DNA of 64,000 nt from Sthenelais limicola (Eukaryota > Annelida > Polychaeta > Phyllodocida > Sigalionidae): positions 137,897,791 to 137,961,790 of the forward strand of contig OW804096.1 of NCBI GenBank assembly GCA_942159475.1, read 5' to 3'. Positions 9,492-21,500 of the stretch are shown here, one piece after another (within the stretch, counting starts at the first letter, position 1; the number at the start of each line of letters is the position of its first letter). Made by a program: the position numbers and the translations under genes. The notes below the pieces were generated by a model, which saw only the letters and a program-made list of their open reading frames with translations, searched no databases and had not been told where the DNA came from.

Positions 9492-11526
9492 GTATAATGA
9501 GTGAATGTACCTACCAGTATAATGACTATAATGGGGGCCAGGAAGGCCATTATTCTAGAATGTATAATGAGTGAATGTACCTACCAGTATAATGGCTATA
9601 ATGGGTGCCAGGAAGGCCATTATTCTAGAATGTATAAATGAGTGAATGTACCTACCAGTATAATGACTATAATGGGTGCCAGGAAGGCCATTATTCTAGA
9701 ATGTATAAATGAGTGAATGTACCTACCAGTATAATGGCTATGATGGGTGCCAGGAAGGCCATTATTCTAGAATGTATAATAAGTGAATGTACCTACCAGT
9801 ATAATGGCTATAATGGGTGCCAGGAAGGCCATTATTCTAGAATGTATAATGAGTGAATGTACCTACCAGTATAATGACTATAATGGGTGCCAGGAAGGCC
9901 ATTATTCTAGAATGTATAATGAGTGAATGTACCTACCAGTATAATGGCTATAATGGGTGCCAGGAAGGCCATTATTCTAGAATGTATAATGAGTGAATGT
10001 ACCTACCAGTATAATGGCTATGATGGGTGCCAGGAAGGCCATTATTCTAGAATGTATAAATGAGTGAATGCACCTACCAGTATAATGACTATAATGGGTG
10101 CCAGGAAGGCCATTATTCTAGAATGTATAAATGAGTGAATGTACCTACCAGTATAATGACTATAATGGGTGCCAGGAAGGTCATTATTCTAGAATGTATA
10201 AATGAGTGAATGTACCTACCAGTATAATGGCTATGATGGGTGCCAGGAAGGCCATTATTCTAGAATGTATAAATGAGTGAATGCACCTACCAGTATAATG
10301 GCTATAATGGGGGCCAGGAAGGCCATTATTCTAGAATGTATAAATGAGTGAATGTACCTACCAGTATAATGGCTATAATGGGGGCCAGGAAGGCCATTAT
10401 TCTAGAATGTATAAATGAGTGAATGTACCTACCAGTATAATGGCTATAATGGGTGCCAGGAAGGCCATTATTCTAGAATGTATAATGAGTGAATGTACCT
10501 ACCAGTATAATGACTATAATGGGGGCCAGGAAGGCCATTATTCTAGAATGTATAATGAGTGAATGCACCTACCAGTATAATGGCTATAATGGGGGCCAGG
10601 AAGGCCATTATTCTAGAATGTATAATGAGTGAATGCACCTACCAGTATAATGGCTATAATGGGGGCCAGGAAGGCCATTATTCTAGAATGTATAAATGAG
10701 TGAATGTACCTACCAGTATAATGACTATAATGGGGGCCAGGAAGGCCATTATTCTAGAATGTATGAATGAGTGAATGCACCTACCAGTATAATGACTATA
10801 ATGGGTGCAAGGAAGGCCATTATTCTAGAATGTATAAATGAGTGAATGCACCTACCAGTATAATGACTATAATGGGTGCCAGGAAGGCCATTATTCTAGA
10901 ATGTATAATGAGTGAATGTACCTACCAGTATAATGGCTATAATGGGTGCAAGGAAGGCCATTATTCTAGAATGTATAAATGAGTGAATGTACCTACCAGT
11001 ATAATGACTATAATGGGTGCTAGGAAGGCCATTATTCTAGAATGTATAAAAGAGTGAATGTACCTACCAGTATAATGACTATAATGGGTGCAAGGAAGGC
11101 CATTATTCTAGAATGTATAATGAGTGAATGCACCTACCAGTATAATGGCTATAATGGGTGCCAGGAAGGCTATTATTCTAGAATGTATGAATGAGTGAAT
11201 GTACCTACCAGTATAATGGCTATAATGGGGGCCAGGAAGGCTATTATTCTAGAATGTATAAATGAGTGAATGTACCTACCAGTATAATGGCTATGATGGG
11301 TGCCAGGAAGGCCATTATTCTAGAATGTATAATGAGTGAATGTACCTACCAGTATAATGACTATAATGGGGGCCAGGAAGGCCATTATTCTAGAATGTAT
11401 GAATGAGTGAATGTACCTACCAGTATAATGGCTATAATGGGTGCCAGGAAGGCCATTATTCTAGAATGTATAAATGAGTGAATGTACCTACCAGTATAAT
11501 GGCTATAATGGGGGCCAGGAAGGCCC
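9492..11526. repeat. 70/71-bp minisatellite, main array
   Basis: About 29 tandem units. The 70- versus 71-bp length comes from GTATAATGAG versus GTATAAATGAG. Further unit-to-unit variants recur at a few positions only (AATGACT/AATGGCT, CTATAATGG/CTATGATGG, GGGGGCC/GGGTGCC/GGGTGCA, GAATGTACC/GAATGCACC). Every complete unit keeps ATTCTAGAAT. The array ends inside a unit at GGAAGGCC and passes into non-repetitive DNA. It lies in a GPCR intron. Confidence 0.97.
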
Positions 11527-11624
11527 AGAGGATGCCTGAGGTGGGAGATAACCAGCATCTGTGTGGGAAGAAATGTGAATGTGTTTGTAAATTTGCTTTT
11601 TACTAATAGGGGAATTTATTAGGT

Positions 11625-12236
11625 TGTGAATTATCAATGGCAATTTGCCCAGAGATTTGGTGTTCTAGTATAAATGATGAAGTCAGAGAAGTCGGTTGGA
11701 TGGTTGTCTCAGGCCAGGCAGCAAGGTGAGTCCTTAGCTAGGCGCTGGGGCTTTATTTATAGTCACAAGGTTAATTATTCATTAGCATCAATTGGATCTT
11801 AGCAATGCGCTCCTGGCGTCATACCCTTATGATTGGCTGAGAGGGATCCTTCTACCCCATGAACATGACCTCCCAGCACTCTCCCACGCCAAGGTCATGC
11901 GCTGTTCACATGATAGCTGGTCCCTTACCCTCAACCCCCCCTCCCCTCCCATTATCCTTGACCCAAGCATATGGCGTCCCCTCCATCCCCCAGTCCCTTC
12001 CCCCCACCCACTAATGAGTTTAGCACAGGGAACACTAGATAATTCTATTTCTGGTTGCTAAGACAATCAAACAGGTACACACACAACAACAGGTGTCCAG
12101 CATTACCGCTCTCCCCCGCTCCACCCAAGTCCCGCGTGGCGGTCGAGGCCCAGGCGGAGGGGAGGGGGGAGAGAGGGGGAGGGGGGACAGCCATTTTAGC
12201 TGGTAAATTCAACCCAAAAGAATGCAATTCTTTACA
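11625..12236 (-). mobile_element. Solo LTR related to the full-length element
   Basis: 612 bp, TGTGAATTATC...AATTCTTTACA, flanked by the perfect 4-bp duplication AGGT (11621-11624 and 12237-12240). The 3' end CAATTCTTTACA and several internal blocks (GATGAAGTCAG, a TTTATTTATA block, a C-rich stretch) resemble the 580-bp LTR. Minus orientation is inferred from that resemblance. Open frames inside are LTR sequence, not genes. Confidence 0.85.
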
Positions 12237-12357
12237 AGGTATAAGGATATGGGTCTGAAACACCTCTAAGGATAGTTACCTAAAGGTGGCATCAATCTGA
12301 AAGGAACCTATTTAAATAAGCTAGGAATTGATTGACTCCATGTGATTTAATCTTGAA

Positions 12358-12900
12358 ATAAAGGTAAATGCCAGCGTTGTTAGCACTGCAGCAGGCAGGA
12401 ATTCAACAAACTAATCCATGAAAAAATCAACTTCACAATATTGTTTTCAAACTTCGTCTTGAGAAAGAACATTGTTGGGGGAATACAAAAAGCCAAAAAA
12501 TAGGATGTTGTTATATTATTTTGTGTCCTAGGGATGAATGAAGTTTACTCCCATTCACTATTGATTTCAATGGGGAAAACTGATCGTGATACAAGTTCAG
12601 CTGTATAATTTTTTTTAGTTCAATGACCCCATATTTTCTTTAATTGAGAGGGTAGAATAACGTGTCAGCTAGGTATATATGCAGATTTTAAAGAAAATTG
12701 CATGATTCAATCATCTGCTATTTGGGGCAATTCCGGAAATACCAGTTTTCCCATAGGCTTCTATGATGAACAGTAATAAATTTCAGCGGTCCCTGAAACA
12801 AAAATTAATTCAATGACATATTCAATGGCATTTGGGGTTCCCACAACCATGTTCTTTCTAAAACCAAAATTCCATGATTCCTTCATTTTTTATTTTTTTA
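12358..12900. mobile_element. MITE (family I), degraded copy
   Basis: Matches 48317-48893 over most of its length: AAGGTAAATGCCAGCGTTGT at the start, then GCACTGCAGCAGGC, GAGAAAGAACAT and GGGGGAATACAAAA blocks in the same order. The right inverted repeat has decayed. From here to 13206 I see no exon. Confidence 0.75.
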
Positions 12901-13206
12901 TCTGAGTACTTTCCTATCCATTTCCAAGTAACCGGTTCCCGTTCCATCTAGGAGTAATTTGACCAGAATTTTGGAGTACTTTATCTGCCTGTTTTCTTAC
13001 AAGGGTTGCTAAAATTGCACATCTATATTTTGGGGACCCTCAGAAATGGCTTCATTTCATCGGCGGTTATTTTCCATTCAACTTCAAATTAGTCTCTAAA
13101 CATACAGCGTTAGTGATTAATTCAGAGCTGTAAATCAGATCTCTAGTAAATGTGGGAATTTGTTTGGTCATAATAAGTAAGAAAACATCTTCGAGTATAA
13201 ACATAC

Positions 13207-15579
13207 GCCTTGTCATGTCCATATCCATGTCCTCCCGTGGCGCCCGCTGATATGCCAACAATCACTGCTGGAACACCTGCAAGAATATTACATAATTACC
13301 ATATTGAAGAGTATTACATGCAAAGAGATATTATATGATTATATCGAACTAAAACGGTTACTTCATTATCTAAATTATACAGAAAGTGCAAATAGTACTG
13401 AACTTTGTTCGGATTTGTGTTAATTCATACCCCTCCTTTCCTTTGTTGCTGCTAAAAGCACGATATACATAGATAGATAGTAAATTGTATTGTGGGTAAA
13501 CATTGTGTAATATTATCTAACCCAAGCTGCAGCCACATTTGCTAGTTTAGACATTAACAAGTTCCATAAACATACAACAATAAAACAATATTTACCCCAG
13601 GCAGCAGCAACCAGGGCCATCTTCTCTCGCTTTGGGTGGGCGTAGAAGATAAGGACGGTGGAAAGGTAGAGCTCAAACGCCTCGGCCAACATGAAGAAGA
13701 ACACACTCAGGTAGAGGTAGTGCAGCATGATGGCGATACCTGTGCACAAGTCCTGCAATTCACAATAATATAAAGCTCCATGGGGTTAAAGAATATATCA
13801 CAACTATCATTAGAAACCAGATGAATACTGTAATGTTTTTCAGTATTCTAATACCAGACAATATCCGAACACACATGTATATATTCTTACCCCACGTTGG
13901 TGTATGTACCACATGCTATTTGTATGGGCTGGGAGTAATGTGGTAATTTACACCAGTTCAACGCATGTGGCATGACGTTGCCATTCCCTCTTCCTCTCCG
14001 CAGTACACAGCTATATACTTATACATAGCAACGTGGGAGTAAATATAGAACCTAAATATGCTTCTTGTGCTCTTAACACTGCAGAGACATTTATTATACA
14101 GTCCTGAAATATGGTACACATACTGATACAACAGAGATCGCTAAACACCAAAAATGAAACATTCCTACTAAGCAATAGTGTGGGAAAACATTTAAAAAGA
14201 TAGTTTCTGCGACGTATGACTGATTTTTTAAAAAATATCTAAGTTCAACACTAACCGGGTTTGCAGTCTTGTCAGCTCCGAATATGAAGACGAGATTGGC
14301 CAGTAGGAGTGCAACACAGAGGTTCAACAACATTGTAGCAAACCCATTCCCAGTTTTACTTTTGGCAGAAACGGTTTAAAATATAAAATACATTTTAAAT
14401 CCATGGTTACTTTCATGTTTGTGAAAATATGTTTGAACATTCACAAACGACAGCTAAGATTGATACATTGTCAACATCCTTTAATTCATATAATGCGACC
14501 ATCCACACCTTTTGTTGACAGACATGTTTCTTGTTATGACCCCCAGTGATATTTAATTAATGTTTCATCAAAATAAGATTCAAACGTATATCTTCACCAG
14601 TATAGGTACATCGATTTAGATATTATAAGGAGGCGAAGTAGTCCATGGCATCGTTGTGGACATAATAATTCTGTGATCAGTCATCATTTAAAAAAAATAT
14701 GAAGACCTGATATCAATCAATAAAGTGACAGCACTTTACGTGTGTCCACCAGTAGCTTTAAACATCTAACAGGGCTATGCATATTAACTCTAATTATCGC
14801 CCTTTCACCAGGCATTAGAATATGAATGCCAATTTTTATTATTATTGTATTTGTACTAGGTAATAAACCAGTCCTCTTTGCGAGGTGTTTCTCTTGTCCC
14901 AGTATAATAATCACACATATAAAATAGCAGAAACAATTGGCATTGCTTACAAATGTTAGCTCATCGGACTAATCAAATCAATATATTAAAGAAGTAACCT
15001 AGTCTGATCCGATAATATAATAGAGAACATACAGATATAAGCTTTGTTAATGTATTGCCAGCATTTTGCCGAGGTCATTGCAATACTCAATATTGCAATA
15101 TTCAATTTTGGATATTCAATCAGCTTAATAACCAAGAATCAATGGGAACTAACTGTAACCTATTTCGATCATATAACTTTGACTCAATTCATGACAAACA
15201 AAACTCTGTTTCTCAACGAGGAAAAGCCCATACTGGGAAGAAACTAACATTGACAATCACTTGGAAACCAAGCCCTTAATAAAGAGAACACTCTTACTTG
15301 AAAATCAAGTAATCTAAGAAAGAACTATTTGAACAATCTTTAATAAAATTAATAGGTAATACAGATTTTACGCAGAGTACTCTTCCAGTTCGGTAAATGA
15401 TTGATATATGAATTCAATGTAAGCTGTTACTGAATAAAAGTTGTTATATATATATATATTACTGTACACACTCACCTCCAAGATATGGCATACATGATGA
15501 TAACAGCCAGGAGACTAACAATGGAGACAGCACAGCCAATGGTGGATATGAGGCTTAGAATATCGCCATGTTTGCCCTC
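13207..15579 (-). CDS. GPCR exons 28-31: TM1 to TM4
   Basis: Exon 28, 15476-15579 (104 nt, phase 0 in, 2 out), TM1 with ISTIGCAVSIVSLLAVII. Exon 29, 14256-14358 (103 nt), TM2 with LNLCVALLLANLVFIFG, typical of class B2. Exon 30, 13596-13752 (157 nt), the DLCTGIAIMLHYLYLS stretch of TM3, then FFFMLAEAFELYL, where most family members have W in place of the second or third F. Exon 31, 13207-13276 (70 nt), TM4 with GVPAVIVGISAG and the start of ECL2, donor GTATGT. The next exons (ECL2 Cys-Trp, TM5-TM7, C-tail) are absent between 1 and 13206, which is all repeat or retrotransposon, so they must lie beyond the left edge or be lost. Confidence 0.93.
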
Positions 15580-18500
15580 CTGAAACATTGTCATACAAAG
15601 ACCTTACATAGTTTATATAGTGGTATTATTCTAATCTGTGATGTGCCACAGGAAGATCAAGCCATTGAATTCATCAAACGGAGTTATTCACAAGATGTCT
15701 TTGATATAATGAATCTCATCATTTTGGGGGGAGTTTAGTGCTACTAGTAGCATTAATACATGTACCAACTTACAAGACTGTGTATTGAATATATACAGAT
15801 TATTGTTGTTATTAATTCACGTTTGTCTTGGTTGACGTCAACGTCTTTGTTAACATCATGACAGCCGTCATGATGCATTGGCATATTTTTACGCGCCGCT
15901 GTTTCTGACCCACAAGCGTCAGGACTATATTTTAGAACGCAAAGTTATTTAATTCTGTACTGTCACATACAGTTATTTGACTCAACTTTTTTTCCAGTAA
16001 ATTACTCTAATAAATGTATTCAATTATATTTTTTAAATTTTGCAACTCATAATGTATATATATACAGGATAACTAACGAGTTGGTTGAAGGATTGTGAAC
16101 ATTGCACGAGTTGCTGCGCAACTCGTGCAATATTCACAATCCTTCAACCAACTCGTTAGTTATCTGATTTATTATATATGCTTTGTATAAACACAAAACA
16201 AAGTATATTTTGTAGAAATATTATCAAATTACGACCTTATGAGATGCTTGATCATGCTTTATTTGTGTGAATAGGCCTATTACTATGCACAACGCTGTTC
16301 TTACGGGCCTTGCTGCGAAGGATACAGACTTGAGAAAATAGGAAAATAGCTCACAGTTCCGAATCAATTTCAGACACTTTCACAGCTTCAAATCTTTTAA
16401 AAATGAAGTATTGCCTTGACAAAGGGTAGACTTTGATAAAGATAAAAGGATTTTAGTTTATTTATTCATTTGATGAAAATATTACACGTCGACCTGCGCT
16501 GAAAGTTATGACGATCTGCAGATCGATTTGTTGTCATTTGGTCACTGCGGGAAAACCGCTCACATTTTCGAATCGATTTCCAACGTTTTTGAAGCTTTAA
16601 ATAGTTTTAAAACCACATTAATGCTTTGACAAAGGATACACTCAGATAAAGATAAAGTATTCTAGTTTATTTCCTTCATTTTGATCTAATTTCACCGTTC
16701 TACCTCCTGTTCTGTCGCCGTTGACAACTAATCAGTGCAATGGCGTGATTCCCCACAGTTGACCCTGCACTGTCAGAGGCACCTTCGGGATGCCACACAG
16801 AGCGTGGAATTGTATACGACACAACTCAGAGCGTGGAGTTGTATACATACCCAACGTATACAACTCTACAATACGTTGTTTCATGGCCAACGCGTATATA
16901 ATAAGTGCTGATACTATTATAGTTGGAGAACTATATTCATTTCATATCAGCCTTAGGCCTGATATGGCTGTTGTATCGGCGGCAGGACTGTGTTGCACTC
17001 TCAGTATTAACTCAATGGGCCATGCGTATTGAACACATTCAAAGGTGAAGTAAGAAAGATTTCTTCCCATTTAGAAAAGTGCCAATGTTAAAAGAGATGC
17101 AGCACCCCCTTTCCTCAATCAACCATTTTCGTTTTAATTGTTGGTTACAAATTCAGGGGACTAGTTCATCTCACTGGTGGTCTTCCCCTATTACCTTGAG
17201 AATGAGGAAACACTGCAGCCTGGGTTCAAATTAACAACGCGCCAACCATGTCCACAGCCGATTTGGTCCCCGATTGCCTCCCGCCTTCGGGTCTCCGTAT
17301 GAATTCTATGATTTCATTTCAAATCATGATTCATCATTTTAAAATAACATAAACCAGGATTGGAAATGAAATCCTATAATTCATTGGGAGACCAAAATTT
17401 GGCGCGGGGGGGGTGGGGGGGGCGGGGGGGGGGGGGCAACCAGGGACCAGATTGGCTGTATGTGGGCAGGGTATAACACACCCCATCCCACAAGTAATGA
17501 ACTACTGTAAACGTATTTATTTTCGCGCAGATAAATTTTCGCGCACTAATTACATAGACACATTTTCGCGCGGATTTGTATTCGCGCAGCAAGGAAGTCT
17601 CACACCTTGTTTATGCAATAATTATACCTTTCGCGCAGGATTTATTTTCGCGCACAAAGGTGTGTGCGCGAAAATAGCGAAAATAAATACTGCGCAAACA
17701 TTAATACGTTTACAGTAACTATCTTAAAATCCTGTAATCGGCCAGTTTATCTATATATTCTATGGGTTGATTATCACAAGAGTAAAATGTATTTTATTCC
17801 ATTTTGTCTGACACCCCCCTTGTATTCCTCGATGAATATGTCGACCATTTTGGTCTTTGCCGTAATTATGAAATAAAATATATTGTTTTTTTTAAATTTA
17901 ATTATAATGATTTAATTTCTTTAATTCTAAAATTGATTAAATGTTTGATACTTACCGGTATGTAGGTAGATACAAGGATGGCAAAGTTGGTTGTGTGGCT
18001 ACAAGCACAGTGAACACGTTGGGCTGTCACATTCACCAGTTCACAGCCATCTGTGTCCCATGGTGTCCCACTGCAACGGAAGATTATCCATACAGATGTG
18101 AAATCTATTTTGCAAAACTTGAAAATAGGTTTGCAAATTTGACTAAATAAAATTTGGGCTTAAATCTTAATCAAATATTATTCATTATTGAATATATTAT
18201 TGTCCTGAAATGAAATTTTAAAAATATTATCGGTGCCTACAATTTTCAGATATTAACATATATATGCATAACTGATGCAGATTGTAAATAAATACAATAC
18301 ATATATGCACCTCTTTGCAAAGTTCAGGAAGCTGCAACTGAGGTGTGTAGGATCTGCCTGAAAACAAAGTTAATGTTGATTAGTGATCTAGTTTTCAATA
18401 TTCTGTCCATTTAAGCATACACCGAAAGCTATCGGCAAACTAAGAGGAAAGATTCCAAAGGAAATGCTATTACTAATCTACAAGGTAATGGTTCTACCTT

Positions 18501-21500
18501 TAATAGATCAAACAGACCTATTACACGATTCTCACGCTACAAATAACACAAATAGACTCCGAATTATACAAAATGAAATCCTACAAAGAATATATGGGCT
18601 ACCATCCAGGGCCAATGTTGAAAATATCCATTCAGAAAAGAATATTGTGACTCTTAAACATAGAAGAAGAATACATTTACTGCAGGATACTTAGACCTCA
18701 GAAATTTAGATACTCAAAATTGTGTGCAAGGAAGAAAATCTTTAAAACAAATAATACCTAAAAATGAACTATTAAGAAAATCCTTTTTAGAATTCCATTT
18801 GCTTGGAACCCTCTACGAACCATGGCCCATGGGATATCCGATTATAAATGTTTTAAGGCATTATCAAAGAACACACTAAACTGGCAAAACAAGAATTTGA
18901 TTGAATGAGTATATACCCGACTACGTGTATCTATTACCTATATCACTGATTACCAATAACCAGCTATAAATTGTAGGAAAAATCATTGACCATTGAACTG
19001 AGAATACTGAACTTGAAGATACCTACTGCGCTAATAACCACAATTAAATACAAATGTATGATGAACAGTTAATTAAAACTTAGCAGTGTAGCACCTTCGT
19101 CAAAGACGACAGTGGACTTGTCCACTGCTTATTATTACTGTAAAAACAACAGTGAGCATTAAGACCTCCCGTGACTGGAGATCCGCTCTCTGATAGCGAT
19201 AGATAAATCGAAAATAAAAGTTTCTAAATCTAAATCTAATTTATTATTTTCAAGGAGCTGATGGAAAACTTGACCAACTTCCCCCCTACTGTTCAGCATA
19301 TCTGTCAACCAAATTTATTTTGCTGGACACATCAGAGAGTCTGGGTCCTCTTTCATAATGGCTGAGACTGAATGGCTGACCCAACAAGGAATGTCCCGGC
19401 CTTGCATGTCATGATGTAGGACAGTCTTACGACATGCTATCTCTACACTCATTAGGGAGGTTTAGGAAGTCTAACTTGTATACGTAAACGTATACGAATC
19501 TGTATCTCTGATAAATAATCAAATGTTAAAAAGAAGAGTTTCAGCAAAGCATAGCAGGAAAAACGTAACATAACATATTAAGCGAAATGTTTCATCTAAC
19601 AATTTATTTCTCATACATAAAAATGAAACATAAGTCACAACAAAAATACGGATAAGGTTACAGCATAGAAATAAGTTTGCTTGCAGAACCTCCCTAAAGT
19701 TGAGATACTGACCTATTGAATTGTTGCTGGACATATCTCTAGGTTTGATAAATTCATTCGTTTTTTAGGCACATGACTATGCAAATGGTGAATGATAATA
19801 TTAACTGATGCCAGAATATCCGAGTAGTAACTGGCAAATACACAATTAAAAAGAAACAATACCTGACCATGCAAGTTGCTGAATGTAAGTGTTAGGTTTG
19901 AGTCCTGGAATTTTCTAGATTCCCTACCAAGGCCAACAGACAGTACTCTTGATGCTAAGGAACTGGAACAAAAGATTTAGTTCACTGCAATGAGAAGTAA
20001 ACTAGGACACCTCTTAAACGAAACTATCCTCATTGGTATTTCTATTAGAAATGATATGCATCGAATTCTATAACATAATTCATTCGAAATGTAAACATTA
20101 ACTAAACACTTTATTCTATAAGGATTTATTGAAGGTATATGTCTCCTACATGGAATTATTTGATTTGATAACGTTTCATAAGATAGCGGATGATCTTACC
20201 TTTCAACTGGGAGAATTGTGTGTATCGTCTCATAGAAGATGGTGGTAAGGTACACAGGGTTCTGGCATTGTGCATCTATAATGGTAAGGTAAGAATATAC
20301 GCAAATAAGCTCAGATATATCCAGCATAATAGGCCTATAATAGGGGAGTTGCATGTCTCACTGCGCATGTTTACTGCAGTGCATGCTGGGATGGATTCTG
20401 TTAAAATCTGTCATACAAATATTTGGCAAGATTTTATTGAAAATTGTCAGAATGTTTTCACTAAAACCATAGCTTATATAAATGATTTATGAAAACCAAA
20501 TGCATGATGGGAGAGCCGGGACATATATTATGGAAACATATATAGGATTTTTATTCCAACATCTGAAGTACAATACAGTTGTTAGAAATGGTCGATACAC
20601 TCTGCACCAGGTAAACCGGGTACACCCAAAGCATGTAAAACACGTGGATATTGACATTAGAGCATTAATAAACATTCCATCCTGAATATCGCATGTTTTC
20701 TATAGATCTTAGACTGTACCCTTAGTCCCATAATTCCATGCGAATCAAGATTCAAAATGGCGGCTATGCAAATCCCCTATTAAGCCTCTAATTGCTTGAC
20801 CTATTAAGAATTCATTTTATCAAAATAATTTTATCAACCATTCCAAACAAATAAACAGCACAACTAGAAAGAGAAGTAATTGATAAGCCAAGCAATTATC
20901 TCTGTTACAAATATACTATACAATTTCCATAAGGAAAACCTGCTAAATATTAGTGGATTACAAGTACAGTATGACGAGGCAGTCAGACAGCTCAGACGGT
21001 TTTAGAACATCACATGAATCTTCTTCCAGATTTCGTAACCTTTCCTCTTCAGAACATATGATTTTAGATTTAGTTGGGTGTATAATAATATAATGGACCT
21101 AACAATGTGATTGGATAACAGCTTCCTATATATTACAATATCCTATTAAAGATGAGAGACTGTCAACAGCTGGGGGGGGGAGATATTTATGAATTGGGGA
21201 GTATGTGTAAGTTATGTATGTTATGTTAGGTGTGTTATGAATATGAATAGATAAACTACTTTCAGTAACAGACTGAACTAAATATCAAATCATCTGGTAA
21301 TTATTAGGTTCTGAGAGAATATGCTATGATGGAGCCATATTCATTTTGGATATAATTATAGTATACAAGAAGCATTCATAATCTAAAGGTATATAACTAC
21401 TATTATTGATATAAAAACTGTACCCCTAAGGGATTGACACTGCAAATAGCAAACCCTCACCAAACCCAAACCCCTAGAATTAGATAGTGAACCCCTGTAG

